This document shows, piece by piece, positions 7,652-17,000 of a stretch of DNA of 50,784 nucleotides. Numbering within the stretch: the stretch's first letter is position 1; each line of letters starts with the position of its first letter. Both the position numbers and the translations under genes were made by a program. The DNA is from Bacteroidaceae bacterium. GTDB lineage: Bacteria > Bacteroidota > Bacteroidia > Bacteroidales > Bacteroidaceae. Location of the stretch: assembly GCA_017556585.1 (NCBI GenBank), contig JAFYMP010000041.1:1-50784 (forward strand), read 5' to 3'. The notes beneath the pieces are model-generated. The model saw only the letters and a list, made by a program, of their open reading frames with translations, had not been told where the DNA came from and did no database searches.

Positions 7652-8418
7652 AATATATGAAAGAGTACAAAATAAAGAGACACAGACTGCAAACCGTTCA
7701 TTCAACAAACAGTTTCCTTAGAGAACTGAACGGTGACGATGCAAGTTTTGATATGGAACTTGCCACTACCGAATTTCAGACTGCCGGTAGAGGACAAAAA
7801 GGAAACTCCTGGGAATCGGAACAGAGTAAAAACCTGTTGTTTAGTATACTGCTTCATCCCGTTTATGTACAACCATCTAAACAGTTTTGTATTTCAGAAG
7901 CCATAGCATTGGCTGTTGTTAAATCATTGAAAGAGATTGTGGCAGAAGAATCAGTTGCTAAAGACTTTTCAGTAAAGTGGCCCAATGATATCTACTGGAA
8001 GAATAAGAAGATAGCAGGAATACTTATTGAAAACGAACTGTTTGGTTCTACCATCAGAGATTGTATTGTAGGGGTAGGTATAAACATCAATCAACAGATA
8101 TTTTTAAGTGACGCACCCAATCCGGTCTCATTATATAATATATTAGGTGTAAACACAAATGTCGAAGAGGTGTTAGATGCTATTATTAAACAGTTCGTTG
8201 CAAATGTTTCAATGATAGAGAACGGACAAACAGCCCTTTTGCATAATGAGTATATGGATTCTCTTTTCCGCAGAAAGGGAATTTACCCTTACAGAGATGC
8301 GGATTCGGAATTTATGGCAACCATTAAAGATGTGCGTGAAGATGGTAGGTTGATACTTATAGATTCCGATAATAAAGAACGGATATATGAATTCAAAGAG
8401 GTGGCAATAGTGTTGTAA
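7645..8418 (+). CDS. birA: Biotin--[acetyl-CoA-carboxylase] ligase
   Basis: 257 aa from ATG 7645, or 253 from ATG 7657 (MKEYKIKRHRLQTVHSTN), which may be the true start. It activates biotin with ATP and attaches it to the carboxyl-carrier protein. Visible motifs are the biotinyl-AMP loop GRGQKGNSWES, KWPNDIYW, KIAGILIE and GVGININQ. It lacks the N-terminal helix-turn-helix of E. coli BirA, so it is a ligase without repressor function. It overlaps the end of yraN. Confidence 0.94.
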   Translation: MVKYMKEYKIKRHRLQTVHSTNSFLRELNGDDASFDMELATTEFQTAGRGQKGNSWESEQSKNLLFSILLHPVYVQPSKQFCISEAIALAVVKSLKEIVAEESVAKDFSVKWPNDIYWKNKKIAGILIENELFGSTIRDCIVGVGININQQIFLSDAPNPVSLYNILGVNTNVEEVLDAIIKQFVANVSMIENGQTALLHNEYMDSLFRRKGIYPYRDADSEFMATIKDVREDGRLILIDSDNKERIYEFKEVAIVL

Positions 8419-8430
8419 ATCCTGCAATAA

Positions 8431-8462
8431 GTTGCTATGTACCGGAAAATAGATTACTTTTA
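8431..8462 (+). promoter_or_regulatory. Probable promoter of pyrH
   Basis: GTTG (8431-8434), 20 bases, TACTTTTA (8455-8462). The ATG of pyrH is 20 bases further on. Both boxes deviate from consensus, so this is moderate support. Confidence 0.4.
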
Positions 8463-8482
8463 CAAAAAAATATTTTGAATAT

Positions 8483-9193
8483 ATGGCAAAGTTTAAAAGA
8501 ATACTGCTTAAACTCAGCGGTGAAAGTTTGATGGGCGAACAGAAATACGGTATAGACGAAAAACGTCTTACCGAATATGCTCAACAGATAAAAGAGATTC
8601 ACGATATGGGAGTAGAGATAGGTATTGTAATAGGTGGTGGCAATATCTTCCGCGGATTAAAAGGTACAGGACGTGGTTTTGACCGTGTTAAGGGTGACCA
8701 AATGGGTATGTTGGCAACCGTAATCAATGGTCTGGGCTTAAGTTCTGCCCTGACATCGGTAGATTGTCCTAACGTAGTTCTTACAGCTATAAGAATGGAA
8801 CCAATAGGTGAACTCTACAGCAAATGGAAAGCCATAGAAGCTATGCAAAATGGTAAAATCGCTATTCTGGTAGGTGGTACAGGAAATCCTTATTTCACTA
8901 CAGATACAGGCTCTTCACTGCGTGGAATTGAGATTGAAGCAGATGTTATGCTTAAAGGTACTCGTGTAGATGGTGTATATACTGCCGATCCTGAAAAAGA
9001 TCCAAATGCAGTAAAATATGATGAAATTACTTTTGATGAGATTTATAACAAGAATCTAAAGGTTATGGATCTTACTGCAACCACAATGTGCAAAGAGAAT
9101 AACCTTCCTATATATGTCTTTAATATGGATGTAGTGGGAAATCTTAAAAAAGTAATGGATGGTGAACCAATAGGAACATTTGTTCATAACTAA
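8483..9193 (+). CDS. pyrH: UMP kinase
   Basis: 236 aa, the usual length. It phosphorylates UMP to UDP in pyrimidine synthesis and belongs to the amino-acid-kinase fold. LKLSGESLMG at the N-terminus, GGGNIFRG (about 53-60), a DQMGMLATVING stretch and the nucleotide-binding VDGVYTADPEKDP are all present. It has its own promoter and a hairpin follows. Confidence 0.97.
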   Translation: MAKFKRILLKLSGESLMGEQKYGIDEKRLTEYAQQIKEIHDMGVEIGIVIGGGNIFRGLKGTGRGFDRVKGDQMGMLATVINGLGLSSALTSVDCPNVVLTAIRMEPIGELYSKWKAIEAMQNGKIAILVGGTGNPYFTTDTGSSLRGIEIEADVMLKGTRVDGVYTADPEKDPNAVKYDEITFDEIYNKNLKVMDLTATTMCKENNLPIYVFNMDVVGNLKKVMDGEPIGTFVHN

Positions 9194-9228
9194 GAAAAAA
9201 GATGAGGAGGTTTACTTAACCTCCTCAT
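9191..9228 (-). terminator. Terminator between pyrH and the psd-pssA operon
   Basis: ATGAGGAGGTT (9202-9212) and AACCTCCTCAT (9218-9228) form a perfect 11-bp stem with a 5-base loop. Read leftward it is followed by a T-rich run (complement of 9191-9201), so it fits best as the terminator of the DUF4834 gene, whose last codons lie inside the stem. It may also stop pyrH transcripts. Confidence 0.75.
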
Positions 9229-9433
9229 AATCTACATATTCGCCTTCGTTGTCAGCGTAAATCTTCTTTTTACGTTTGGTGCTGCGTCTAACTTTTGGTT
9301 CGTTAGGCGTATCTTTTTTATTCTTTCTGAAAATACCTATTACACCGGCTATCATGGCCAATAATACATTTCTGAAAAATGTAAGTATAGCCACTATTAC
9401 AAATAGCGAAGTAAATAGAAGAATCATCATCAT
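9212..9433 (-). CDS. DUF4834 small membrane protein
   Basis: 73 aa. One hydrophobic segment (about residues 3-35) is followed by a strongly basic stretch (KVRRSTKRKKK) and an acidic end (DNEGEYVDYEEVK). This matches DUF4834, a short Bacteroidota family that, as I recall, sits after pssA in Bacteroides genomes. No function is known. It is the last gene of the psd-pssA operon, 49 bases after pssA. Confidence 0.75.
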   Translation of the reverse strand: MMMILLFTSLFVIVAILTFFRNVLLAMIAGVIGIFRKNKKDTPNEPKVRRSTKRKKKIYADNEGEYVDYEEVK

Positions 9434-9482
9434 AGGCTCTTAATATTTTTTTTAAGAATGGTACAAAAGTTTTGCCAATAGG

Positions 9483-10181
9483 TTAACTCTGACCTTTTGT
9501 CAGTAGTGATAAAATTATATACCAACCTATAACTGCCGGAATTCCTGAAATACCAAGCCAGATAAGAATAGCTACAGATACTATCAGGAAAATAAATCTA
9601 AACTTGTTTTCGCTCCATCCTAAACTCTTGAATTTTAGAGAAAACATAGGAATTTCACTAATCATCAGGAATGAGAATATTACTACAAGGATAATAGTGA
9701 TCCATGGATTCTCTTCCAGTAGTGTTATGTCTCCATAAAACAGACCGCACCAGAATAGCGCATTTGCAGGTACCGGTAGCCCTATGAATGAATTTGTTTG
9801 GCGTGTGTCAGTGTTGAATTTTGCCAAACGAATAGCAGAGAAAACAACAATGAGAAATCCTAAAAGTGGGATTCCGTATAAAAGAATAGAAGATTCAGTG
9901 TTATAATTACAGCGTCCCAATATGGAATAACATAGTAATGATGGTGCCAAACCAAAAGTGATCAGGTCTGCTAACGAATCCAATTGCAAACCAACCGGTG
10001 AATAAGCTTTTAAAAGTCTTGCTGCAAAACCATCTAAAAAATCACAAACAGCACCAATAACCACCCACATAAGAGTAGAAGTGGTGTCGCCGGCAAATGC
10101 AGCCAATACCGCCATGCATCCCGAAAACAGGTTGCAGCAAGTAATAAAGTTTGGGATATGTTTTGTTACCTTATTGCTCAT
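9483..10181 (-). CDS. pssA: CDP-diacylglycerol--serine O-phosphatidyltransferase
   Basis: 232 aa from the ATG at 10181. An ATG at 10253 lies inside psd and adds no family sequence. MSNKVTKHIPNFITCCNLFSGC is the expected membrane N-terminus. The CDP-alcohol phosphotransferase motif D-G-x2-A-R-x8-G-x3-D-x3-D is complete in DGFAARLLKAYSPVGLQLDS, followed by LAD. Multiple membrane helices follow. It makes phosphatidylserine, the substrate of psd, encoded 13 bases upstream. Confidence 0.95.
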   Translation of the reverse strand: MSNKVTKHIPNFITCCNLFSGCMAVLAAFAGDTTSTLMWVVIGAVCDFLDGFAARLLKAYSPVGLQLDSLADLITFGLAPSLLCYSILGRCNYNTESSILLYGIPLLGFLIVVFSAIRLAKFNTDTRQTNSFIGLPVPANALFWCGLFYGDITLLEENPWITIILVVIFSFLMISEIPMFSLKFKSLGWSENKFRFIFLIVSVAILIWLGISGIPAVIGWYIILSLLTKGQS

Positions 10182-10194
10182 TCTGGATTCAAAC

Positions 10195-10881
10195 TTACGG
10201 AAGTTTTGCCAATATGGTAATATCTGCTTTGGTTTTTTGGTTGATTTTAGCACAAATTAAGGAATTTACCGGCAGATATACATCAACTCTTGAACCTAAT
10301 TTGATAAAACCAAGATGTTGGTTTATATGACATTTATCGCCTACTTTAGGGTAGGTTACTATTCTGCGGGCACATGCACCTGCTATCTGGCGAACCATAA
10401 CCTCTTCTCCTTCCGGAGTCTTGATTATGACCATTGAACGTTCATTTTCTGTGCTCGATTTAGCCTTGTATGCGGCATGGAAATTTCCTTTCTGGTGTTC
10501 CACTTTAGTAACAGTACCATTTACCGGAAACCAGTTTGCGTGAACACTGAAAATGCTCATAAAGATAGAGATAACTACTCTTCTGTCGTTGAAATAATCC
10601 AGCTCGTCAACCTCTTCAATAGCCACTATAGAACCATCGGCAGGGGCTACAACAACTTTATCTGTATCTTCCGACGGAAATACTCGTTTAGGATTGCGGA
10701 AAAAATTCAGAAGCAGTAGGAAAAAAAGTATCGATAAAACTGCTACCACAAAAGAGTACCAACCAAAAACGTTTGGAAGGAATAATACTATATTCAGTGC
10801 AATAGAGGAAAGGAGGACTGTGGCCAATGTGGTTTTTCCCTCTTTATTTATTGTTGTTATTTTCTTATTGTTTTCTGCCAT
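10195..10881 (-). CDS. psd: Phosphatidylserine decarboxylase proenzyme
   Basis: 228 aa, the short archaeal-type PSD used by Bacteroidota. Hydrophobic N-terminal segments (about 19-60) are followed by [34 protein letters not shown] and the self-cleavage site FIKLGSRVD. Cleavage between G196 and S197 would form the pyruvoyl cofactor. It converts phosphatidylserine to phosphatidylethanolamine. First gene of the operon, with a strong promoter upstream. Confidence 0.95.
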   Translation of the reverse strand: MAENNKKITTINKEGKTTLATVLLSSIALNIVLFLPNVFGWYSFVVAVLSILFFLLLLNFFRNPKRVFPSEDTDKVVVAPADGSIVAIEEVDELDYFNDRRVVISIFMSIFSVHANWFPVNGTVTKVEHQKGNFHAAYKAKSSTENERSMVIIKTPEGEEVMVRQIAGACARRIVTYPKVGDKCHINQHLGFIKLGSRVDVYLPVNSLICAKINQKTKADITILAKLP

Positions 10882-10917
10882 GTATCAATAGCTTACTCTT
10901 TTAGCTGTAACAGTTTG

Positions 10918-10949
10918 CAAAGTTATATGATTTATATCAGAATAGCAAA
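10918..10949 (-). promoter_or_regulatory. Promoter of psd-pssA-DUF4834
   Basis: Read leftward: TTTG (10946-10949), 20 bases, TAACTTTG (10918-10925). Both boxes match the Bacteroidota consensus perfectly. The -33 box touches the base of the preceding gene's terminator hairpin. Confidence 0.7.
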
Positions 10950-10990
10950 TCAGGGCAAAGAAAACACCTGCAAGTGTTCCTTTGCCCTGA
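10950..10990 (-). terminator. Terminator of the carboxylesterase gene
   Basis: TCAGGGCAAAG...ACAC pairs with GTGT...CTTTGCCCTGA across 10950-10990, about 15 bp with one internal mismatch and a short loop. It lies 30 bases beyond the esterase stop and directly upstream of the psd promoter. Confidence 0.75.
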
Positions 10991-11019
10991 TTAAATCCTT
11001 GTTTATAAAGGTATGCTAC

Positions 11020-12483
11020 TTATCTGATAGGAGCACCCATTTCTGAGTTCTCTACGTCAGCTTCGTCCAGTTTGAAGAGCATAAATTCAGGATTCTCCTT
11101 TGTGCAAGGTGTCCATTCGCCACCATTTGCGCCGTTAGGATCGCCATATTTTGCAAAGTTTGTCCAAGCTGTAAGCATAACTTCTGAAAGATCCCAGTCA
11201 CCCTGTACCCAAGGTCTCCAGCAGTGCTGTAGTGATTTGAATACATACCACAAATCTGATGAATGGAATGCGCCGCTTAATACGTTGCTGCGTCCGTCAG
11301 TTGGAAGAGGACGTGCAAATTCGTATGCGTATGCTTTATCGCCAACACTTTCACGGTTGTAGCAGAAATCAGCAATACCACCTGCCATATTACCCATATC
11401 ATTCAGTGTATAACCAATCATATAAGGTATGTTAGGCAGAGTATTTGACAGAGCTGCCTCGTCAAAACTCTGTGTAGATACATAACCGTCAATGATAGGA
11501 GAACCGGTGAGACGAGCTGAGCGATTACCTGTAACCTGGCTGTAGATAGTACCAACGGTGTACATAACTTCTGTAGAAGCTGCACGCATTTTTGACAACG
11601 ATGTCAAACCTGCCCAATCCAAAATCTCTTTAGCCTGAGCTTCTGCTCTTTCCAGCGCGGTACCGCTTGTTTCAGGGCGTGACATTCCCATGCCCATTCC
11701 CATGCCCATTCCCATGCCGCCGGCAGGAGATGTGGAAATACCGCCACCACTCATAATAACAGCCTTGTTGAACAAACCCTTTGTAAGAGGTGATGCGCAA
11801 AGAGTCTTAACGCTACCTGCACCTGCACTCTGACCAAATATCATTACATTTTCAGGGTCACCACCAAACTGTGCAATATTCTTCTTAATCCATTTCAAAG
11901 ATTCAATCTGGTCTAAGATACCATAGTTACCCGATACACCATTTGGGCTTTCTGCAGAAAGTTCTGGGTGTGTAAGGAAACCAAATACGCCAAGACGATA
12001 GTTGATAGATACCAATACTACATCTTTAGCAGCCCATTCCTGAGCATCGAATTCAGGTTCTGAACCCCAACCTTCTCTGTAACCACCACCATGTATCCAT
12101 AAAGCTACAGGAAGTTTTTTGTCTGTCTGACCAGGATATTTTGTCCAAACGTTCAGGTAAAGGCAATCTTCGCTGTAAGGAGATTCTTCGCCATAACCCC
12201 ATTCTGTAGTATAACCACCCGGATAGTGAACTGCCTGATAACCAGGATGACCAAATTTATCTGCTATCAGCACGCCTTCCCATGGAATAACAGGCTGTGG
12301 AGCCTTCCAGCGTAAATCTTTGATAGGAGGAGCAGCGTATGGAATACCACGATAAACATATACGCCGTCAATTTCAGCCTCTACACCTTGTACCTGTCCG
12401 CCTTCAATAGTCAGGATAGGATTTTCTTTAGCGCAACCTATAAGTAGGATTGCTGCTGCCAGTAATGAAACTATCTTCTTCAT
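11020..12483 (-). CDS. Lipoprotein type-B carboxylesterase
   Basis: 487 aa. Lipobox LIGC puts the acylated Cys at residue 17. The carboxylesterase type B fold is shown by GGQVQGV...VYRGIPYAAPP, EDCLYLNVW, the oxyanion-hole HGGG (131-134), NYRLGVFGFL, and the nucleophile elbow FGQSAGAGS with Ser 219. The probable catalytic His is in GAFHSSDLWYVF. It hydrolyses ester bonds; the natural substrate cannot be read. An unusual Met-Gly run (257-267) comes from three tandem 12-base units and sits in a surface loop region after the nucleophile strand. Monocistronic, with its own promoter and terminator. Confidence 0.9.
   Translation of the reverse strand: MKKIVSLLAAAILLIGCAKENPILTIEGGQVQGVEAEIDGVYVYRGIPYAAPPIKDLRWKAPQPVIPWEGVLIADKFGHPGYQAVHYPGGYTTEWGYGEESPYSEDCLYLNVWTKYPGQTDKKLPVALWIHGGGYREGWGSEPEFDAQEWAAKDVVLVSINYRLGVFGFLTHPELSAESPNGVSGNYGILDQIESLKWIKKNIAQFGGDPENVMIFGQSAGAGSVKTLCASPLTKGLFNKAVIMSGGGISTSPAGGMGMGMGMGMGMSRPETSGTALERAEAQAKEILDWAGLTSLSKMRAASTEVMYTVGTIYSQVTGNRSARLTGSPIIDGYVSTQSFDEAALSNTLPNIPYMIGYTLNDMGNMAGGIADFCYNRESVGDKAYAYEFARPLPTDGRSNVLSGAFHSSDLWYVFKSLQHCWRPWVQGDWDLSEVMLTAWTNFAKYGDPNGANGGEWTPCTKENPEFMLFKLDEADVENSEMGAPIR
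11683..11718. repeat. Three tandem 12-base units inside the esterase gene
   Basis: CATTCCCATGCC occurs three times back to back (11683-11694, 11695-11706, 11707-11718). Each unit encodes MGMG on the minus strand, so slippage would change the protein by four residues without a frameshift. Confidence 0.9.
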
Positions 12484-12505
12484 AATTGTTAATTGTTAGT
12501 TACAA

Positions 12506-12536
12506 CAAAAGTAGAACATATTTTTTAATAGACAAT
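12506..12536 (-). promoter_or_regulatory. Promoter of the carboxylesterase gene
   Basis: Read leftward: ATTG (12533-12536), 19 bases, TACTTTTG (12506-12513), a perfect -7 box and one mismatch at -33. The ATG is at 12483. Confidence 0.6.
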
Positions 12537-12570
12537 TAATACTTGTTGAAAACTTTTTGTTCAATTTATC

Positions 12571-12601
12571 TTGTAGAGTTCTATTATCGGAAGTAACTTT
12601 A
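12571..12601 (+). promoter_or_regulatory. Promoter of dnaE
   Basis: CTTG ending at 12573, 20 bases, TAACTTTA (12594-12601), one mismatch in each box. Transcription would begin near 12608. This places the upstream ATG (12601) inside the promoter and favours the ATG at 12631. Confidence 0.5.
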
Positions 12602-12630
12602 TGAACTTTTTCAAAAAAAAAACTAAGAAT

Positions 12631-15600
12631 ATGCAGGATTTTGTTCATTTACACGTACATACCCAATACTCACTTCTTGATGGTCAAACCAACATTAAGA
12701 AGATGATAGACAAAGCTGTAGCCGACGGAATGCGTGGCGTAGCGATAACCGATCATGGAAGTATGATGGGTGTAAAAGAGTTTATGAATACCTGTAACAA
12801 GAAAAACAAGGACCTTAAAGAACAGGGACTGCATATAAAGCCTATAGTAGGTTGCGAAGTCTATGTGGCTCCCAGAAAGAAGGAACAGAAAGACGGCAGA
12901 CAGGATTCTGCAAACTATCACCTTGTATTATTGGCCAAAAACAATCAGGGTTACCATAATCTGGTAAAGATAGTATCGCGTGCCTGGACAGATGGTTTCT
13001 ATTCGCACGCCCGAACAGACCGCTACGATCTGGAGAAATACCACGAAGGCTTAATCTGTTGCTCTGCCTGTTTGGGAGGTGAACTGCCTAAAATGATAAC
13101 AGCAGGACAGATAGAAGAGGCAGAAAATGTGGCCAGATGGTATAAAAATCTGTTTGGCGATGATTACTATATAGAACTACAGCGCCATAAAGCTACAGCA
13201 TTAAAGGCAAATCATGAAACATATCAAATTCAGCAACAGGTAAATACGGAACTTATCCGTATAGCAAAAAAGCTGGATATTAAGATAATATGTTCTAACG
13301 ATGTGCATTTTCTTGATGAAGAGAATGCCGATGCGCATGAACTTTTAATCTGTCTATCAACAGGTCGCGATCCGGACGATCCAAACCTGATGCGCTATTC
13401 AAAGCAGGAGTGGTTCAAGACCCGTCAAGAGATGAACGACGCCTTTGCCGATCTGCCCGAAGCACTCGATAACACCATCGAGATATTAAATAAGGTAGAA
13501 GAGTATTCTATAGACCATGCACCTATCATGCCGAATTTCCCCATTCCGGAAGAGTTTGGAACAGAGCAGGAGTATAGAAAAAAATACACCGATGAGGACA
13601 TCTTTAATGAATTTACCCGCGATGAACACGGCAATGAGGTGCTTTCACCGGAAGAGGCAAAGAAGAAAATTGATAAATTAGGTGGTTGCGATAAACTATA
13701 TAGAATCAAACTGGAAGCCGATTATCTGAAAGAATTGACCTTTATAGGTGCAAAAAAACGATATGGCGATCCAATCCCTGAATCTGTGGTAGAGCAGTTA
13801 ATATTTGAACTGCACATTATGAAAACTATGGGTTTCCCGGGATACTTCCTTATAGTACAGGACTTTATAAATGCAGCACGTACAGAACTTGATGTCTCTG
13901 TGGGTCCAGGTAGAGGATCTGCTGCCGGTTCGGTAGTAGCATATTGTTTGGGTATTACACAAATAGACCCAATAAAATACGACCTGCTTTTTGAACGATT
14001 CCTGAATCCAGACCGTATATCGCTCCCTGATATAGATGTGGATTTTGATGAAGATGGTCGCGGACGTGTTTTGCAGTGGGTAACAGAAAAGTATGGAGAA
14101 GAAAAGGTGGCTCATATTATTACATACGGAACAATGGCTACCAAGATGGCGCTGAAGGACGTTGCCAGAGTGTTGCGTGTACCACTAAATGTAGCAAACG
14201 ATTTGTGTAAGGCTATACCTGACCGTCTGCCCGATTTACCCGATGGAAAGTCCAGAAAGATGAACCTGCAGAACGTATTGGAGTGCGTACCGGAGATACA
14301 GCAAGCCTCTGTTTCGCCCGACGAACGTCTCAGAATGACTGTTCAATACGCAAAGATGCTGGAGGGTAATGTGCGTAATACAGGTGTCCATGCGTGCGGA
14401 ACAATTATCTGTCGTGACGATATAACAGACTGGGTGCCTGTATCTACTGCCACCGATAAGACCACTAAAGAACGTCAGATAGTAACACAGTACGAAGGCA
14501 GTGTGATTGAAGACACAGGTCTTATCAAAATGGACTTCTTAGGACTTAAAACATTGTCTATCATAAAAGAAGCGGTAGAAAATGTTAAGCACAGTCTGAA
14601 TATAGATATAGACATAGACAATATCCCTATAGATGATGAAAAGACCTTCCAGCTCTATTGTGAAGGAAAAACCATAGGAACATTCCAATTCGAATCGCCC
14701 GGAATGCAGAAATATCTGCGTGAACTACAGCCCGGAGTCTTTGAAGATTTGATAGCAATGAATGCCCTTTACCGTCCGGGTCCAATGGACTATATCCCCG
14801 ATTTCATCGATAGAAAATTGGGTAAGAAGCCTATTGAATACGATATACCTGTAATGGAAAAATATCTGAAAGATACATACGGCATTACAGTCTATCAGGA
14901 GCAGGTGATGTTGCTCTCCCGTCTGCTTGGAAACTTTACTCGTGGTGAAAGCGATACATTGCGTAAGGCCATGGGTAAAAAGATACGTTCCAAACTGGAC
15001 GAACTGAAACCAAAATTTATTAGCGGTGGTAAAGCAAACGGTCACGATCCCAAAGTGCTGGAAAAGATATGGGCAGACTGGGAAAAGTTTGCTTCGTACG
15101 CATTTAACAAGAGTCATGCAACCTGCTATTCCTGGGTGGCTTATCAGACTGCATACCTGAAAGCAAACTATCCATCGCAATACATGGCAGCCACGTTGAG
15201 CCGCAACCTTTCAGACATTACAGATATAACCAAACTGATGAATGAATGTAAGGCAATGGGAATCAATGTGCTTGGTCCCGATGTAAATGAGAGTGAACGC
15301 AAGTTCAGTGTAAATGCTAAAGGAAACATACGTTTTGGTCTTGCAGCAATTAAGGGCGTAGGTGATAGTGCTGTAAACAGTATTATTAAAGAGAGAGAGA
15401 CCAATGGCCCATTCAAAGGCATCTTTGATTTTGTTCAGCGTGTAAACCTGAGCGCTTGTAATAAGAAAAACGTAGAGTGTCTGGCTTTGGCAGGCGCATT
15501 CGATTCTTTTCCTGAAATTACCAGAGAGCAGGTTATGGCACCAATCAGTGCAAACGAAACCTTTGCAGATGTATTGGTAAGATACGGAAACAAGTATCAG

Positions 15601-16341
15601 GCCGATAAAAACGAAAGACAGAATTCGCTTTTTGGCGATTTTGGTGACGATATAGCATTGGTAACGCCAAAGATAGTAGATGCTCCCGCATGGAGTACAC
15701 TATTAAGACTGAACAACGAAAGAGAGCATGTTGGAATTTATATCTCCGGTCATCCATTGGACGAATATAAGGTAATAATAAACAACGTATGCAACACAAA
15801 ACTATCGGCATTAAAGAATGACAGACCCTCTTTAAAGAACAAAGAGGTGATAGTGGCAGGCGTTATTACTGCCCGTCGTGAAGCAATGACCAAAAAATCT
15901 GAAAAATGTGGTTTTGTTACCATAGAAGACTTTACTGAATCCGGAGAACTGGCATTGTTCGGTGAACAGTGGCTGAAGTGGGAATATATGTTGAAAGAGG
16001 GAAATTTTGTACTTGTAAGAGCCACAGGTAAACCCAGAAGATACAACGAAGATATTGTAGATGTTGATGTTAATTCTGTCAGCCTGTTGCAGGATGTAAA
16101 AGATACAATTATAGAAAAGCTTACAATTACAATTCCTTTGACAGAAATTGACGGACTTCTTGTGGATGAATTGGATGATTTATTATCTTCGCAAGGAAAT
16201 ACAACTTTGATGATAAATATTGTTGATTATGTCAGCAAAGAAACTGTAGATTTAGTATCTTCGTCACGTAAAATTACAGTGACAGATGCTTTGATAGAGT
16301 ATCTTGAGAGTAAAGATGGAATAGTATTTAAAATAAATTAA
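12631..16341 (+). CDS. dnaE: DNA polymerase III alpha subunit
   Basis: 1236 aa from ATG 12631. An in-frame ATG at 12601 would add ten residues but overlaps the -7 promoter box. The replicative polymerase begins with the PHP domain (FVHLHVHTQYSLLDGQ; ITDHGSMMG). The palm has GPGRGSAAGSVVAYCLGI and the catalytic PDIDVDFDEDGRGRV with its metal-binding Asp residues. The finger region includes ALYRPGPMDYIPDFI and GITVYQEQVM, and the C-terminal OB-fold lies near 1000-1100. Length is normal for a DnaE1. trxA follows after 12 bases. Confidence 0.97.
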   Translation: MQDFVHLHVHTQYSLLDGQTNIKKMIDKAVADGMRGVAITDHGSMMGVKEFMNTCNKKNKDLKEQGLHIKPIVGCEVYVAPRKKEQKDGRQDSANYHLVLLAKNNQGYHNLVKIVSRAWTDGFYSHARTDRYDLEKYHEGLICCSACLGGELPKMITAGQIEEAENVARWYKNLFGDDYYIELQRHKATALKANHETYQIQQQVNTELIRIAKKLDIKIICSNDVHFLDEENADAHELLICLSTGRDPDDPNLMRYSKQEWFKTRQEMNDAFADLPEALDNTIEILNKVEEYSIDHAPIMPNFPIPEEFGTEQEYRKKYTDEDIFNEFTRDEHGNEVLSPEEAKKKIDKLGGCDKLYRIKLEADYLKELTFIGAKKRYGDPIPESVVEQLIFELHIMKTMGFPGYFLIVQDFINAARTELDVSVGPGRGSAAGSVVAYCLGITQIDPIKYDLLFERFLNPDRISLPDIDVDFDEDGRGRVLQWVTEKYGEEKVAHIITYGTMATKMALKDVARVLRVPLNVANDLCKAIPDRLPDLPDGKSRKMNLQNVLECVPEIQQASVSPDERLRMTVQYAKMLEGNVRNTGVHACGTIICRDDITDWVPVSTATDKTTKERQIVTQYEGSVIEDTGLIKMDFLGLKTLSIIKEAVENVKHSLNIDIDIDNIPIDDEKTFQLYCEGKTIGTFQFESPGMQKYLRELQPGVFEDLIAMNALYRPGPMDYIPDFIDRKLGKKPIEYDIPVMEKYLKDTYGITVYQEQVMLLSRLLGNFTRGESDTLRKAMGKKIRSKLDELKPKFISGGKANGHDPKVLEKIWADWEKFASYAFNKSHATCYSWVAYQTAYLKANYPSQYMAATLSRNLSDITDITKLMNECKAMGINVLGPDVNESERKFSVNAKGNIRFGLAAIKGVGDSAVNSIIKERETNGPFKGIFDFVQRVNLSACNKKNVECLALAGAFDSFPEITREQVMAPISANETFADVLVRYGNKYQADKNERQNSLFGDFGDDIALVTPKIVDAPAWSTLLRLNNEREHVGIYISGHPLDEYKVIINNVCNTKLSALKNDRPSLKNKEVIVAGVITARREAMTKKSEKCGFVTIEDFTESGELALFGEQWLKWEYMLKEGNFVLVRATGKPRRYNEDIVDVDVNSVSLLQDVKDTIIEKLTITIPLTEIDGLLVDELDDLLSSQGNTTLMINIVDYVSKETVDLVSSSRKITVTDALIEYLESKDGIVFKIN

Positions 16342-16353
16342 AAAGAGATAATT

Positions 16354-16668
16354 ATGGCATTAGAAATTACAGATCAGAACTTTGAATCATTGGTTGCAGA
16401 AGGTAAACCAATTGTGATTGATTTTTGGGCAACTTGGTGTGGCCCTTGCAAACGTTTGGGCCCAACAATAGAAGAGTTGGCTGCAGAATACGAAGGTAAG
16501 GCTATTATCGGTAAGTGCGATATAGAGGAAAATGTAGATTTGACCGAAAAATTCGGAATAATGAGTGTTCCTACTGTTGTCTTCTTAAAAGGTGGAGTAG
16601 AAGCAGGTCGTCAGGTTGGTGTAGCCAATAAGGCTTTTTATGCAGATGCAATAAATTCAATGCTTTAA
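16354..16668 (+). CDS. trxA: Thioredoxin
   Basis: 104 aa. Active site WCGPC at 28-32 and the cis-proline loop SVPT in FGIMSVPTVVFLKGG. VIDFWATWCGPCK is a textbook cytoplasmic thioredoxin without signal peptide. It reduces disulfides in ribonucleotide reductase and other proteins. It sits 12 bases after dnaE and 6 before the next gene, so the three are probably one transcript. Confidence 0.96.
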   Translation: MALEITDQNFESLVAEGKPIVIDFWATWCGPCKRLGPTIEELAAEYEGKAIIGKCDIEENVDLTEKFGIMSVPTVVFLKGGVEAGRQVGVANKAFYADAINSML

Positions 16669-16674
16669 CCGATT

Positions 16675-16998
16675 ATGATAAACGACGAATATATCAATGA
16701 AGATATAGACGACGAAAAAACAGTCGAATATATTAAGAATGCTCTTCCGGTAGAACTGAAGGAGAAATATTCAGATGACACCTTATATTATATATTGGAT
16801 GTTATCAATGACTATTTCACTAACAGCGGAGTGTTAGATCAGGAGGCCGACGAAGACGGATATGTAGATATAGACAACGATGCACTTGTTGCATATATCG
16901 TAAAAGAGGCAAAACGCGACGAAATGGGCGATTTCCCTGCAGAAGAGATCTTGCTTATTGTGGAAGCAGAAGCCGATTACGTTGATTCCTTAGAGTAA
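16675..16998 (+). CDS. Small acidic conserved hypothetical protein
   Basis: 107 aa, very acidic, no signal peptide or membrane segment. Recognisable pieces are LPVELKEKYSDDTLYYILDVINDYF and YVDIDNDALVAYIVKEAKRDEMGDFPAEEILLIVEAEADY. Predicted mostly helical. It follows trxA by 6 bases and ends 2 bases from convergent tsaE. I recognise it only as a Bacteroidales protein that tends to accompany trxA; no function can be given. Confidence 0.75.
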   Translation: MINDEYINEDIDDEKTVEYIKNALPVELKEKYSDDTLYYILDVINDYFTNSGVLDQEADEDGYVDIDNDALVAYIVKEAKRDEMGDFPAEEILLIVEAEADYVDSLE

Positions 16999-17000
16999 AA

